DNA of 64,000 nucleotides, from positions 1 through 64,000 of the forward strand of contig JAEWMJ010000063.1 of the NCBI GenBank assembly GCA_023393165.1, written 5' to 3'. Under the pieces are notes generated by a model. That model was not told the DNA's origin. It was given only the letters and a program-made list of their open reading frames with translations, and ran no database searches. The translations under genes and the position numbers were made by a program. Source of the stretch: Bacillota bacterium. GTDB taxonomy: Bacteria; Bacillota; Clostridia; Christensenellales; Christensenellaceae. This document shows positions 9,744 to 18,559 of the stretch, one piece after another; position 1 is the stretch's first letter; each line of letters begins with the position of its first letter.

Positions 9744-10901
9744 CTATACAAAAGCCAATGCAGTCTCCAAATCGTTCAGCAGATCGTCAATGTCTTCAAT
9801 TCCTGCCGAGATCCTGATAAGGTTGTCATAAATCCCGATTTCCTCCCTGTTTTCTCTGGGTATGGAGGCGTGCGTCATGATGGCCGGGTGCTCGATCAGG
9901 CTTTCCACGCCGCCAAGGCTTTCCGCCAGGGAGAATAGTTTTGTTTTTTCTAAAAATCTCCTGGATTCTTCAATTCCTCCCTGAAGCAGAAATGTGATCA
10001 TCCCTCCGGGCAGTTTCATCTGTTTTTTGGCAAGTTCATACTGTGGATGGCTGCGAAGCCCCGGATAAAACACTTTTTCTATCTTAGGATGGCTCTCCAA
10101 ATGTTCCGCTATCTTCTGTGCGTTTGCGGAATGCTCGCGCATTCGGACGGAAAGCGTTTTCAATCCGCGCAGTACCAGGAAAGAGTCAAAGGGAGAAAGC
10201 ACGGCGCCCTCCGCGTTCTGTAAAAATCCCAGCCGTTCCGCAAGTTCCTGGTTATTCCCCACAACCGCTATGCCCGAAACGACGTCTGAATGGCCGTTCA
10301 AGTATTTTGTTGCGGAATGCACTACAATATCAAACCCAAAGTCGAGCGGCTTTTGTATATAGGGCGTGGCAAACGTGTTGTCGCAGACGGTTATGATTTT
10401 ATGCTTCTTAGCGATCTCAGCGATTCTCTTCAAGTCAACCACTGTCAAAAGCGGGTTGGTCGGGCTTTCCACCCATATCATTTTTGTATTGCCGTTCACG
10501 TATTTTTCCAGATCTTCCGGATTCTCAAGGCTGATAAAATCAACGCTGATCCCGGAAGTGATCTTTTTTACCTTGTCAAACAGGCGGAAACTCCCGCCGT
10601 AAAGGTCGTTTATGGATATGATATGCGAATCTTTCGGAAGCAGGTCAATCACAGTTGAGGAAGCGGCCAGTCCGGATGAAAATGCATACCCTCTTGTTCC
10701 GTTTTCGAGGTCTGCGATACACTCCTCCAGGGCAAACCGGGTGGGGTTTTTTGACCGCGAGTATTCATATCCCCTGTTTACGCCGGGGCTTTCCTGAACA
10801 TAGGTTGAAGTGGCATAAATAGGCGTCATAATGGCGCCGGTAGCCGGATCAGGACTTTGTCCCGAATGGATTGCCTTTGTGGAAAATTTGTATTTGCTCA
10901 T
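9744..10901 (-). CDS. mccB: Trans-sulfuration PLP enzyme, cystathionine gamma-lyase type
   Basis: This 385-residue Cys/Met-metabolism PLP enzyme has the PLP lysine at residue 199 (S-A-T-K-Y-L-N-G-H). The N-terminal S-T-K-A-I-H-S-G and Y-E-Y-S-R-S-x-N-P-T-R motifs are typical. It lies 14 bases after the cystathionine beta-synthase gene, with AGGAGG before its ATG. The pair matches the reverse trans-sulfuration module (homocysteine to cystathionine to cysteine), hence the lyase call. Cystathionine gamma-synthase and gamma-lyase cannot be separated by motif alone; the symbol rests on context. Confidence 0.8.
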   Translation of the reverse strand: MSKYKFSTKAIHSGQSPDPATGAIMTPIYATSTYVQESPGVNRGYEYSRSKNPTRFALEECIADLENGTRGYAFSSGLAASSTVIDLLPKDSHIISINDLYGGSFRLFDKVKKITSGISVDFISLENPEDLEKYVNGNTKMIWVESPTNPLLTVVDLKRIAEIAKKHKIITVCDNTFATPYIQKPLDFGFDIVVHSATKYLNGHSDVVSGIAVVGNNQELAERLGFLQNAEGAVLSPFDSFLVLRGLKTLSVRMREHSANAQKIAEHLESHPKIEKVFYPGLRSHPQYELAKKQMKLPGGMITFLLQGGIEESRRFLEKTKLFSLAESLGGVESLIEHPAIMTHASIPRENREEIGIYDNLIRISAGIEDIDDLLNDLETALAFV

Positions 10902-10915
10902 TTATATAAAACCTC

Positions 10916-12286
10916 CTAAAGATTCCTCTTGTTCCGTATATAATTGATATAATCTATCTTTGTGATGATCCCATAGAATTTCCTGTCGTCGCAGATAATG
11001 GCGGTATACCCGTTTTTCAGTACGGATATCAGGCTTTCTATGCTGTCGCCCGGCTTCAGCGTCTCCAAATTGGCGGTCATAAAGTCCTGTACACTGCGGC
11101 CGAAATTGCTCTCGTCCCCGTCTTCAAAAGCGATCAGAATATCGTATTCGTCAATAATGCCGATCACCTTGTCATCATGCAGTACGGGAAGCTGCGAAAT
11201 CCCGTACAATTTCATTTTTGAGTAAGCCTGAAAAAGCGTATCTTCACTTTTTGCCGTAACAACAGCCCTTTTATCATGGGCCCTCGTAATGATATCCGTC
11301 AGGTCGCCTTTTTTCTCCCTTTCTATAAAGCCGTTGTCCAGCATCCAGTAATCGTTATACATTTTCGAAAGATATTTGTTGCCGCTGTCGCACGCAAAGG
11401 TCACAATCTTCTTGGGCGACTTCTGCTCCTGCGCATACCTGACCGCTCCGGCAACCAGAACTCCGGTGGATGACCCGGCGAAAATGCCCTCTTCCCGCAA
11501 CAGCTTTCTTGCGGTCAAAAAAGCTTCCTTGTCGCTGATCGTATACGCATGCCGGATCAGGGACTCGTCAAATTGCGGGGGCACAAAATCCTCCCCGATC
11601 CCTTCCGTCAGCCAGCTGCCGGCCGGGCCGACTTCTTTGGTATAATAGTAATCCTTCAATACGGACCCTTCAGGATCTGCCAGTACAAAATCAATATCCG
11701 GCTTTACTTTTTTAAAATAGCGCGACAATCCCCCCAGCGTTCCCGAAGACCCGACAGCCACAACGATCGCGTCCACAACGTGTTCCATCTGTTCCCATAT
11801 TTCCGGTCCTGTTGTCGTTTCATGGGCCCGAGGATTGCTCGGATTGTTGAATTGATTTATAAAATAAGAGTTTGGTATCTCTTTTGAGAGCCGCAGCGCG
11901 TAATCCTGATAATATTCCGGGTGGCCCTTCTCCACATCCGAACGCGTCATTATGATCTCCGCTCCCATCGCCTTTAAATGCGATACTTTTTCCTGGCTCA
12001 TCTTGTCGGGGATCACCAGGAGCAGCTTATATCCCTTTTTTGCCGCGGTAAGCGCGAGTCCAAGCCCGGTATTGCCGGCAGTCGCCTCAATCAGCGTGTC
12101 CCCCGGCTTGATTTTTCCTTCTTTTTCAGCGCTCTCAATCATTGAAAGGCCTATCCTGTCTTTGATGGACCCGCCGGGATTCTGAGTCTCAAGTTTTAAA
12201 TACAGCTCGCATTTGCCGGTATCAAAGCTCTTTATTTTTACAATCGGCGTATTGCCGATCAGTTCCAAAGTGTCATTGTATCGCAT
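10916..12286 (-). CDS. Cystathionine beta-synthase with C-terminal CBS pair
   Basis: The enzyme has 456 residues. The fold-type II PLP core carries its PLP lysine at residue 42 (N-P-G-G-S-I-K-D-R) and the phosphate loop A-G-N-T-G-L-G-L. Two CBS motifs follow (about 335-450), as in human and some bacterial cystathionine beta-synthases; simple cysteine synthases lack them. It should condense serine (or O-acetylserine) with homocysteine. The start at 12286 has GGAAGGA six bases upstream; earlier in-frame TTG/ATG codons overlap that site. A strong promoter with a putative operator lies directly upstream. The lyase gene is next in the operon. Confidence 0.88.
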   Translation of the reverse strand: MRYNDTLELIGNTPIVKIKSFDTGKCELYLKLETQNPGGSIKDRIGLSMIESAEKEGKIKPGDTLIEATAGNTGLGLALTAAKKGYKLLLVIPDKMSQEKVSHLKAMGAEIIMTRSDVEKGHPEYYQDYALRLSKEIPNSYFINQFNNPSNPRAHETTTGPEIWEQMEHVVDAIVVAVGSSGTLGGLSRYFKKVKPDIDFVLADPEGSVLKDYYYTKEVGPAGSWLTEGIGEDFVPPQFDESLIRHAYTISDKEAFLTARKLLREEGIFAGSSTGVLVAGAVRYAQEQKSPKKIVTFACDSGNKYLSKMYNDYWMLDNGFIEREKKGDLTDIITRAHDKRAVVTAKSEDTLFQAYSKMKLYGISQLPVLHDDKVIGIIDEYDILIAFEDGDESNFGRSVQDFMTANLETLKPGDSIESLISVLKNGYTAIICDDRKFYGIITKIDYINYIRNKRNL

Positions 12287-12306
12287 AGTCATTCCTTCCA
12301 ATAAAT

Positions 12307-12370
12307 AGCATACTTTTCATATAGTTTTTGTATGTTTTATATTATATTTCATACTATGCAGATATGTCAA
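12307..12370 (-). promoter_or_regulatory. Promoter plus putative sulfur-regulon operator (cystathionine operon)
   Basis: Read on the minus strand, TTGACA (12365-12370) and TATAAT (12341-12346) are 18 bases apart. Immediately downstream (12307-12340) is AAAACATACA...CTATATGAAAAGTATG. The same type of element occupies the same position at the cysK, Rrf2 and metN promoters. An overlap with the transcription start would suit repression. Confidence 0.7.
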
Positions 12371-12502
12371 CTTTTTTTACCCAAATACAATCAGCGCCAA
12401 ACGCCTCCGCCATTGAAGCATCCGGTCCTGCCAAATAAAACATTTTTTTGAGAATGAAAACAAACGGTTGTTTTATTTACAGAATATAGAAATATCCCGG
12501 CA

Positions 12503-13690
12503 TTACTTATGCAAAGCCTGCAGGATATCCCGCTTTAAGTCTTCCGCATCTTCCAGGCCGACGCTGAACCGGAAAAAACCGCGTTTAAACGCATCCGGAT
12601 ACAGGTACTGCCGCTCATCGTCCGGTCCCAGAAAAGAGATCAGGCTTTCGTCATGCCCCAGGGAAACGGCGGAAGTGATCACCTTCAAACGGCTCACAAA
12701 CCGGTTGTGCCCGTCCGGATCCGTATTCAGCCCGAACGCCAGCATGCCCGAGAATCCTTTCATCTGTTTTTTGGCGGCGGTATGTCCCGGATGGTCCGGA
12801 AGCCCCGGATAGGATACAAACCGGACTTCGGGCAGTTCTTTTAATAACTTTGCGATTTTAAGCGCATTCCGGTTATGCTGCTGCATCCGGAGCGGAAGCG
12901 TGACCGCTCCCCTCATGATCAGCCAGGCGTTGAACGGGCTGATTGTACCGCCTAAGTTGATCATGGCTTCCGCCCTGATACGGTCAATCAGTTCTTTCCT
13001 ACCCAATACCGCTCCGCCCATCGCGTCCCCGTGCCCATTGATATATTTGGTCAGGCTCTCCACCGTCAGATCCGCGTCCAGGCTGGTAGGCTGCTGGTTA
13101 TAGGGAGAGGCAAAAGTATTGTCTACGCTGAGAAGCGCTCCCGCGTTATGGGCGATATCCGCGATGCTTTTGATATCGCTTATGCCTATGGTCGGGTTGC
13201 TTGGCGTCTCAATATGGATGAGCCGGGTATTGGGACGGATTGCAGCTTTCACGGCCTCCAGATCTGAAGTATCCACAAGCGTAGCTTCTATCCCGTATTT
13301 TTCGGGCAGATACTGCGTTAAAAGCCGGTAGACCGCAATATACATCACCTGGGAGCAAACGACATGATCCCCGGATTTCAAGAATGTGAACAGGACGCCG
13401 GACAATGCGGCCACCCCGGACGCGAGAGCCACGCAGTCTTCGCTGCCTTCCAGGGCAGCAAGTTTTTCCTGCAGGTATTTCTGGTTGGCTCCCCCGTTCC
13501 GCGTATAGATCTGATTCTCCGCGCTGCTCCAGTTGAGCCCGGTTGGGTCATATGGCAAGGCATAGCTGTTTGCCATCACGATGGGCCGCCGAATAGCGCC
13601 CGTCTCCGCGTCTATATCGTTTCCCGTATGTATGCTTCTTGTGGAAAATCCGTATTCGCTACCAAATGATCCGTATTTCTTTTCCGACAT
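12503..13690 (-). CDS. Cys/Met-metabolism PLP-dependent enzyme (gamma-lyase/synthase type)
   Basis: The protein has 395 residues from the ATG at 13690, which has GGAGA six bases upstream; the open frame to 13744 runs back into the preceding terminator. It is a fold-type I trans-sulfuration enzyme with PLP lysine 215 (L-T-K-Y-I-N-G-H-G-D) and S-x-H-T-G-N-D near the start. Methionine gamma-lyase, O-acetylhomoserine sulfhydrylase and cystathionine lyase are all possible. It differs clearly from the second family member at 9744. It follows cysK but is separated from it by a terminator, so expression probably depends on read-through. Confidence 0.8.
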   Translation of the reverse strand: MSEKKYGSFGSEYGFSTRSIHTGNDIDAETGAIRRPIVMANSYALPYDPTGLNWSSAENQIYTRNGGANQKYLQEKLAALEGSEDCVALASGVAALSGVLFTFLKSGDHVVCSQVMYIAVYRLLTQYLPEKYGIEATLVDTSDLEAVKAAIRPNTRLIHIETPSNPTIGISDIKSIADIAHNAGALLSVDNTFASPYNQQPTSLDADLTVESLTKYINGHGDAMGGAVLGRKELIDRIRAEAMINLGGTISPFNAWLIMRGAVTLPLRMQQHNRNALKIAKLLKELPEVRFVSYPGLPDHPGHTAAKKQMKGFSGMLAFGLNTDPDGHNRFVSRLKVITSAVSLGHDESLISFLGPDDERQYLYPDAFKRGFFRFSVGLEDAEDLKRDILQALHK

Positions 13691-13721
13691 GACATATCTC
13701 CATTCTTCTTTCATAATTAAA

Positions 13722-13768
13722 CAACAAAAAGCACCTTCCGTCATAAACGCTGCCGTCGGGTGCTTTTA
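13722..13768 (-). terminator. Terminator/attenuator between cysK and the next PLP gene
   Basis: On the minus strand AAAAGCACC...GGTGCTTTTTG forms a hairpin with an imperfect inner CGACGGCAGC...GACGG part. It lies 37 bases after the cysK stop. Only about 30 bases separate it from the next start codon, and I find no good promoter in between, so partial read-through is likely. Confidence 0.7.
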
Positions 13769-13804
13769 TATGATCAGAATACAAGCGGTTGTATGTTTCA
13801 GTAC

Positions 13805-14737
13805 TTATTCGCTGAACAGCGGGGTGGATAAATATCTCTCTCCCGTATCCGGTAAAATCGTCACTATCGTTTTACCCTTGTTTTCAGGACGTTTGGCGAT
13901 CTCGGCAGCAGCATAAAGCGCGGCGCCCGAGGATATGCCCACAAGCAGCCCTTCCGCCTTGGCGACAGCCTTGCCCGCCGCAAACGCCTCCTCGTTCTTC
14001 ACCCTGAATACTTCATCATAGATCCCGGTGTTGAGAACATCAGGTACAAATCCGGCGCCTATTCCCTGTATCTTGTGCGGTCCCGCTTTTCCTTCCGAAA
14101 GCACCGGGGAATCGAACGGCTCCACCGCAACGATCTTTACTTCGGGTTTTTTGGATTTCAGGAATTCTCCCGCGCCTGTGATCGTCCCGCCGGTGCCAAC
14201 GCCGGCAACCAGTATGTCCACTTCTCCGTCCGTATCCTCCCAGATCTCCGGTCCGGTGGTCTCCCTGTGCACCGCCGGGTTCGCGGGGTTCACAAATTGC
14301 CCGGGTATAAAGGAATCGGGGGTCTCGGCCGCAAGTTCATCCGCTCTCGCGATTGCGCCCTTCATGCCCTTAGCGCCTTCGGTTAAAACCAGCTCGGCCC
14401 CGTAGGCTTTCAGCAGATTGCGGCGCTCTATGCTCATTGTCTCGGGCATTGTCAGGATGATGCGGTATCCGCGCGCGGCAGCTACCGACGCTAAGCCGAT
14501 TCCCGTATTACCGCTGGTAGGTTCGATGATCACGCTGTCAGGCTTTAAAAGGCCTTTTGCTTCCGCGTCTTCAATCATAGATTTTGCGATCCTGTCCTTC
14601 ACACTTCCCGCCGGGTTGTAATACTCCAGCTTGGCAATGATTTTTGCCCCAACCTCATTTCTTGCATTGTAATTCGTAAGCTCCAACAGCGGAGTCTTCC
14701 CTATGAGTTCAACCAATGATTTGTACACCTTTGCCAT
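13805..14737 (-). CDS. cysK: Cysteine synthase A (O-acetylserine sulfhydrylase)
   Basis: The 310-residue enzyme makes cysteine from O-acetylserine and sulfide in the cytoplasm. PLP lysine 47 lies in N-P-A-G-S-V-K-D-R. The substrate-loop motif T-S-G-N-T-G-I-G and the G-V-G-T-G-G-T-I-T-G-A-G phosphate loop match CysK. It has no CBS domains, unlike the paralogue at 10916. GGAGGG precedes the ATG. It is divergent from the Rrf2 regulator and carries the shared operator. In Bacillus, CysK also acts as a partner of the Rrf2 protein CymR; the adjacency here suggests the same. Confidence 0.95.
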   Translation of the reverse strand: MAKVYKSLVELIGKTPLLELTNYNARNEVGAKIIAKLEYYNPAGSVKDRIAKSMIEDAEAKGLLKPDSVIIEPTSGNTGIGLASVAAARGYRIILTMPETMSIERRNLLKAYGAELVLTEGAKGMKGAIARADELAAETPDSFIPGQFVNPANPAVHRETTGPEIWEDTDGEVDILVAGVGTGGTITGAGEFLKSKKPEVKIVAVEPFDSPVLSEGKAGPHKIQGIGAGFVPDVLNTGIYDEVFRVKNEEAFAAGKAVAKAEGLLVGISSGAALYAAAEIAKRPENKGKTIVTILPDTGERYLSTPLFSE

Positions 14738-14754
14738 ATCCTTTTCCCTCCAAA

Positions 14755-14819
14755 ACTATTTCATATATTTCATATATGTTATATATGTTTATGATATTCC
14801 ACAATTTTTATTTTGTCAA
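14755..14819 (-). promoter_or_regulatory. cysK promoter and putative operator
   Basis: Minus-strand TTGACA (14814-14819), 17 bases, TATCAT (14791-14796). Directly downstream are overlapping copies of AAACATATAT and CATATATGAAA (14755-14790), the longest version of the shared element. Confidence 0.75.
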
Positions 14820-14852
14820 TCATAATTTAAATTATTTTAAAATTAAAATTAA

Positions 14853-14905
14853 TTGACATTCTATCCGCAAGCAAATATTATAAACATATATGATTAATAT
14901 ATTTT
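14853..14905 (+). promoter_or_regulatory. Rrf2-gene promoter and putative autoregulatory operator
   Basis: TTGACA (14853-14858) and TATTAT (14876-14881) are 17 bases apart. AAACATATATGATTAATATATTTT (14882-14905) follows at once, matching the element at cysK and metN. This suggests autorepression. Confidence 0.75.
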
Positions 14906-14920
14906 AGATGAGGGATTGAT

Positions 14921-15367
14921 ATGAGAATATCCGCAAAAAGCAGATACGCGCTTGCAGCAATATCATATATGGCTATTTATGATAAAAATAAGGATTGCTT
15001 TACAGTCATCAGCATTTCCGAAAAGCTTGGGATCTCCAAAATATATCTCGAACAGGTATTCAGTCTGCTCAAGAGGGCTAAACTGGTTGTGTCCATAAAA
15101 GGGGCGCAGGGCGGGTACAGGCTTGCCAAGCCCGCAATCAAAATAACCGTTGCCGAAGTTCTGCATGCCGTTGAGCAAAGTTTATTTGAACCTGTCGGAA
15201 CGTCCGTTAGCCACGAGGCTGCATATATCGATAACGCGATGCATGCGCTTATCTGGGATCCGCTGGATAAGGCGGTCAGTGAAACCGTAGGCAGTATTAC
15301 AGTAAGCGCTCTGGCTAACGAATCGGAAAAAATCAAGGCTGAGAACAACTTAATGTATTATATATGA
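14921..15367 (+). CDS. Rrf2-family regulator, probably CymR-like
   Basis: The 148-residue protein begins M-R-I-S-A-K-S-R-Y-A-L, the Rrf2 start. A winged helix follows with a recognition region ending K-G-A-Q-G-G-Y-R-L-A. It has only one cysteine (Cys26) and lacks the three-Cys cluster site of IscR or NsrR, so it is not a typical Fe-S sensor; this fits CymR. It is divergent from cysK and surrounded by cysteine and methionine genes that share an operator-like element. In Bacillus and Staphylococcus, CymR with CysK represses sulfur genes when cysteine is plentiful; that role is inferred here. Confidence 0.88.
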   Translation: MRISAKSRYALAAISYMAIYDKNKDCFTVISISEKLGISKIYLEQVFSLLKRAKLVVSIKGAQGGYRLAKPAIKITVAEVLHAVEQSLFEPVGTSVSHEAAYIDNAMHALIWDPLDKAVSETVGSITVSALANESEKIKAENNLMYYI

Positions 15368-15419
15368 TAATGAGGGCTCTCGCATGGACAACCGGTCAAA
15401 AACGGATCCGGACAAACAA

Positions 15420-15446
15420 GGCCGCGCCTGAGGCGCAGCTTTTTCT
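15420..15446 (+). terminator. Terminator of the Rrf2 gene
   Basis: GCGCC-TGA-GGCGC is followed by AGCTTTTTC. It lies 57 bases past the Rrf2 stop. Confidence 0.65.
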
Positions 15447-15571
15447 GTGTCATAAATGTCAGCCGCTACATAATCCTTTGAACCATGGCTTTATTCTAAA
15501 TGATTGACGGTTTTTATTTTCTTGCTGTCTTGCTGTAATGATTATTCTGACAAAACACATAATTTAAAATG

Positions 15572-15609
15572 AATTGGGGAAACGGACCGCAGGCCCTGTT
15601 TCCCCATTG
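15572..15609 (-). terminator. Terminator of the metNIQ operon
   Basis: Arms AATTGGGGAAAC and GTTTCCCCATT form a strong GC-rich hairpin just past the metQ stop. The following tract on the minus strand is only moderately T-rich. Confidence 0.55.
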
Positions 15610-15626
15610 AAGGTATATGGCAACGT

Positions 15627-16547
15627 TTAGAATACGGGCACTACTGCTCCCTGATAGGTATCTTCTATGAATTTTTTCACTTCGTCACTCTGCAATGCGG
15701 CAACCAAAGCCTTGATCTCAGGACGATTTTCATCACCGGCACGTACCGCTATGATATTCGCATAGGTCTGCGCTGCCAGAGAATCCTTCTCTTCTTTTGC
15801 AAGCGCATCTGTTGCAGCGTTGAGCCCCGCTTCTATGGCATAATTTCCGTTGATCACCGCAAGGTCTACATCAGGCAGCGTTCGGGCAATTTGTGCAGCC
15901 TCCAGCTCTTTAATTTCCAAATTTTTGGGATTCTCCGCAATGTCGCTCACGGTTGCGGTGAGTCCGGCATCCTCTTTCAGGGTGATCAGGCCCACAGTCT
16001 GCAACAGCAGAAGCGCCCGCGCCTCGTTGGAGGTATCGTTGGGAACGGCGATTACCGCGCCTTCCTTGATTGCGTCCAGAGATGCGGTTTTGCCGGGATA
16101 TAATCCAAGCGGTTCATAATGGATAGCCCCTGCCGATACGATTTCTGTGCCGTTCTTTGCATTAAAATCATCCAGATACGGCTGGTGCTGGAAATAGTTT
16201 GCGTCCAAATCTCCGCTGTCAAGCGCGGTATTGGGCAGCACGTAATCGGTAAATTCCTTTATCTCAAGCGTTATGCCTTCTTTGGCAAGAACATCCGCCG
16301 CTATTTTCAATATTTCCGCATGCGGTGCGGGAGATGCTCCCACAACGATTTTCGCGGCGTCTGCCGAAGAGGATGCGGATTCCGACGCCGAAGGCGCAGC
16401 CGATTCGGGCGATGCCGTTGAAGCGGAAGGAGCCGCAGTTTCAGACGCCGGAGCCGAAGCGCTTGGTGTTGCCCCGGACGCCGCGCAGCCCGCGAGAAGC
16501 GCAGCGGCAAGCAATACGGATACGATTACAGTAATAGTCTTTTTCAT
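15627..16547 (-). CDS. metQ: MetQ methionine-binding lipoprotein
   Basis: The 306-residue substrate-binding lipoprotein of a MetNIQ importer has a signal peptide with lipobox L-L-A-G-C (Cys about residue 21). An S/A/E-rich linker follows to about residue 65, then an NlpA-family domain (I-V-V-G-A-S-P-A-P-H-A-E-I-L). The start at 16547 has GGAGG eight bases upstream; an earlier ATG overlaps that site. It ends the metN-metI-metQ operon. Methionine is the usual ligand; cystine or other sulfur compounds are possible. Confidence 0.92.
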   Translation of the reverse strand: MKKTITVIVSVLLAAALLAGCAASGATPSASAPASETAAPSASTASPESAAPSASESASSSADAAKIVVGASPAPHAEILKIAADVLAKEGITLEIKEFTDYVLPNTALDSGDLDANYFQHQPYLDDFNAKNGTEIVSAGAIHYEPLGLYPGKTASLDAIKEGAVIAVPNDTSNEARALLLLQTVGLITLKEDAGLTATVSDIAENPKNLEIKELEAAQIARTLPDVDLAVINGNYAIEAGLNAATDALAKEEKDSLAAQTYANIIAVRAGDENRPEIKALVAALQSDEVKKFIEDTYQGAVVPVF

Positions 16548-16582
16548 ATTATTATCCTCCATAAAATTTATTTGCCAGGCAC

Positions 16583-17248
16583 TCAGCCTGCTTTTCGTTT
16601 ATCCTGTTTCTTTGTTATTCTTGTGCCGATCTCCTGGAACAGCTGTACCAGCGCCACCAGAAGGATCACTGTTATCATCATCGTTACGGGTTCATAACGG
16701 TACAATCCGTACCTTATGGCGATATCCCCCAGGCCTCCTCCCCCAACGATGCCCGCCATAGCGGAATAACTTAAAATGGTTGTGGTTGCGATTGCGCAGC
16801 CCATGATCAGGGAAGGCCGCGCTTCGGCTATCATTACCTTCCATATGATCTGGAAGGGACTCGCCCCAAGCGACTTTGCCGCCTCGATCACGCCCTGATC
16901 CACTTCCTTGATCGAAGCTTCCACCAGCCTTGCCACAAACGGGAAAGCCGCTATCACAAGCGGAACAACCGTGGCGTTCATTCCTATCGTCGTTCCAACA
17001 ATAAACCTTGTAAAGGGAATTATTGCTATCAGCAGTATTAAAAACGGAATGGAGCGGGTGATGTTTACGATCACATTCAGTACATTATTGAGCGCTCTTT
17101 TTTCAAGTATGCCGCCTTTTTCGGTTACTACAATGATAACGCCCAGCGGCAATCCGATCAGATATGCAAACAGCGTGGATACCAGCGTCATATACACTGT
17201 CTCCAGCACGCCCTTTCCAATCAGCTGCCACAATGCATCATCCACCAT
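16583..17248 (-). CDS. metI: MetI permease
   Basis: The 221-residue inner-membrane permease has about five hydrophobic segments and the ABC contact (EAA) loop E-A-A-K-S-L-G-A-S-P-F-Q-I. It overlaps the end of metN by 11 bases, showing translational coupling, and precedes metQ. It forms the D-/L-methionine channel with MetN and MetQ. Confidence 0.93.
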   Translation of the reverse strand: MVDDALWQLIGKGVLETVYMTLVSTLFAYLIGLPLGVIIVVTEKGGILEKRALNNVLNVIVNITRSIPFLILLIAIIPFTRFIVGTTIGMNATVVPLVIAAFPFVARLVEASIKEVDQGVIEAAKSLGASPFQIIWKVMIAEARPSLIMGCAIATTTILSYSAMAGIVGGGGLGDIAIRYGLYRYEPVTMMITVILLVALVQLFQEIGTRITKKQDKRKAG

Positions 17249-18257
17249 ACCCTGATACCTCCTCCACCGTCAGATCCCTGCTCCTTAAATACCCGATCAT
17301 ATTATCCGCAATTTTATCTTCCCTTGGCAGCTGCAATACGATCTGCCCGTAAGCAGTACCGTCTATATCTTTCATATCCGCAAACAATATGTTAACGGGC
17401 ATCTTGCATTCCAGTATCATGCCGGCGATCACCGGTTCGAATGAGGAACTCCCGTCAAACACCACGCGGCAACATCGGGTGCCGATGAAACGGTCGATCT
17501 CACGTCCGTCGGGGTACACCAGCCTGCGCGCCGCATGGGATTTGGGGCTTGTGAAAATATCGTTTACCCTGCCCATCTCAGCAACGCGTCCCTCGTCGAT
17601 TATCGCAACCCTGGAGCAGATCTCCTCTATCACGCTCATTTCATGCGTGATAACTATGATAGTAACTCCAAGACGCATATTGATATCTTTCAAGAGGGAT
17701 AATATTTGACGGGTGGTCGCTCCGTCCAGCGCGGAAGTCGCTTCATCGCATAAAAGCACCTTGGGCTGTGTGGCGAGAGCGCGCGCGATCGCTACCCTTT
17801 GTTTTTGTCCTCCCGACAGTTGCGAGGGATACGCGACTGCCCTTTCTTCCAGACCTACCATTTGCAGTAATTCCATTGCGCGTTTTTTGGCTTCCTGTTT
17901 ACTTGCCCCTGCGATTTCAAGCGCAAAACGTACATTTCCCAGAGCCGTGCGCTGCTCTAAAAGATTGAACTGCTGAAATATCATGCCGATGGATTCCCGA
18001 ACGCTTCGCAGTTCTTTTTCGCTGTAGCCGGATAAATCCTGTCCGTCAAACAAAACTTTTCCTGTGGTCGGGCGCTCCAGGTAATTGATGCAGCGCACCA
18101 GCGTGCTTTTTCCCGCTCCGCTCATGCCGATGATCCCGAATATCTCTCCCCGGTTAACGGTGATTTCAATATCTCGGAGCGCTTTTACGTCTCCATTTCC
18201 GGACGGAAATACTTTGCTTATATTATGAAGTTCAATGATTGGAACTGCTCCGTCCAT
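17238..18257 (-). CDS. metN: MetN ABC ATPase
   Basis: The 339-residue ATPase has Walker A G-M-S-G-A-G-K-S-T, signature L-S-G-G-Q-K-Q-R-V and Walker B V-L-L-C-D-E-A-T-S-A-L-D. The C-terminal ~80 residues form the NIL domain, which in known MetN proteins senses methionine and inhibits transport. A GGAGAG site precedes the ATG. A near-consensus promoter with the shared operator drives the operon. Confidence 0.95.
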   Translation of the reverse strand: MDGAVPIIELHNISKVFPSGNGDVKALRDIEITVNRGEIFGIIGMSGAGKSTLVRCINYLERPTTGKVLFDGQDLSGYSEKELRSVRESIGMIFQQFNLLEQRTALGNVRFALEIAGASKQEAKKRAMELLQMVGLEERAVAYPSQLSGGQKQRVAIARALATQPKVLLCDEATSALDGATTRQILSLLKDINMRLGVTIIVITHEMSVIEEICSRVAIIDEGRVAEMGRVNDIFTSPKSHAARRLVYPDGREIDRFIGTRCCRVVFDGSSSFEPVIAGMILECKMPVNILFADMKDIDGTAYGQIVLQLPREDKIADNMIGYLRSRDLTVEEVSGYGG

Positions 18258-18268
18258 TTCGCTCTCCT

Positions 18269-18337
18269 TAATACATACTATTCATATATGTTTTATTTAT
18301 TTATAAGCATTATATTCCAGTATAAGGTGGATGTCAA
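18269..18337 (-). promoter_or_regulatory. metNIQ promoter and putative operator
   Basis: Minus-strand TTGACA (18332-18337) and TATAAT (18309-18314) have the ideal 17-base spacing. Downstream, AAAACATATATGAATAGTATG (18273-18296) matches the element at cysK, Rrf2 and the cystathionine operon. The leader is too short for a SAM riboswitch or T-box. Confidence 0.78.
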
Positions 18338-18445
18338 CCTATAATCGAAAAAAATAAAATAAAGTTGAAATGATATACTTAAGAGTACCCTCATCTCCTG
18401 ATAGAAGATTCACTTGATCGGCCAAATTGGTATCTTTATGAGTAT

Positions 18446-18497
18446 GAAAAAGGACCATCCGCTGTAGTTTCATCAACCATTTCTGGATAGTCCTTAT
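18446..18497 (-). terminator. Terminator of the kdp operon
   Basis: On the minus strand AAGGACTATCC pairs fully (one G-U) with GGATGGTCCTT across a 24-base loop, followed by a T-run. It lies about 60 bases past the kdpE stop. Confidence 0.7.
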
Positions 18498-18559
18498 AAA
18501 CTAATTAATTGGGATAACTTGGGGTTTCCCCATTCCTGTATTCTTTATATAATTTGAGA

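Noticed and set aside
18258..18340. SAM riboswitch or T-box upstream of metN
   Set aside because: The promoter lies about 50 bases from the start codon, so the leader is far too short.
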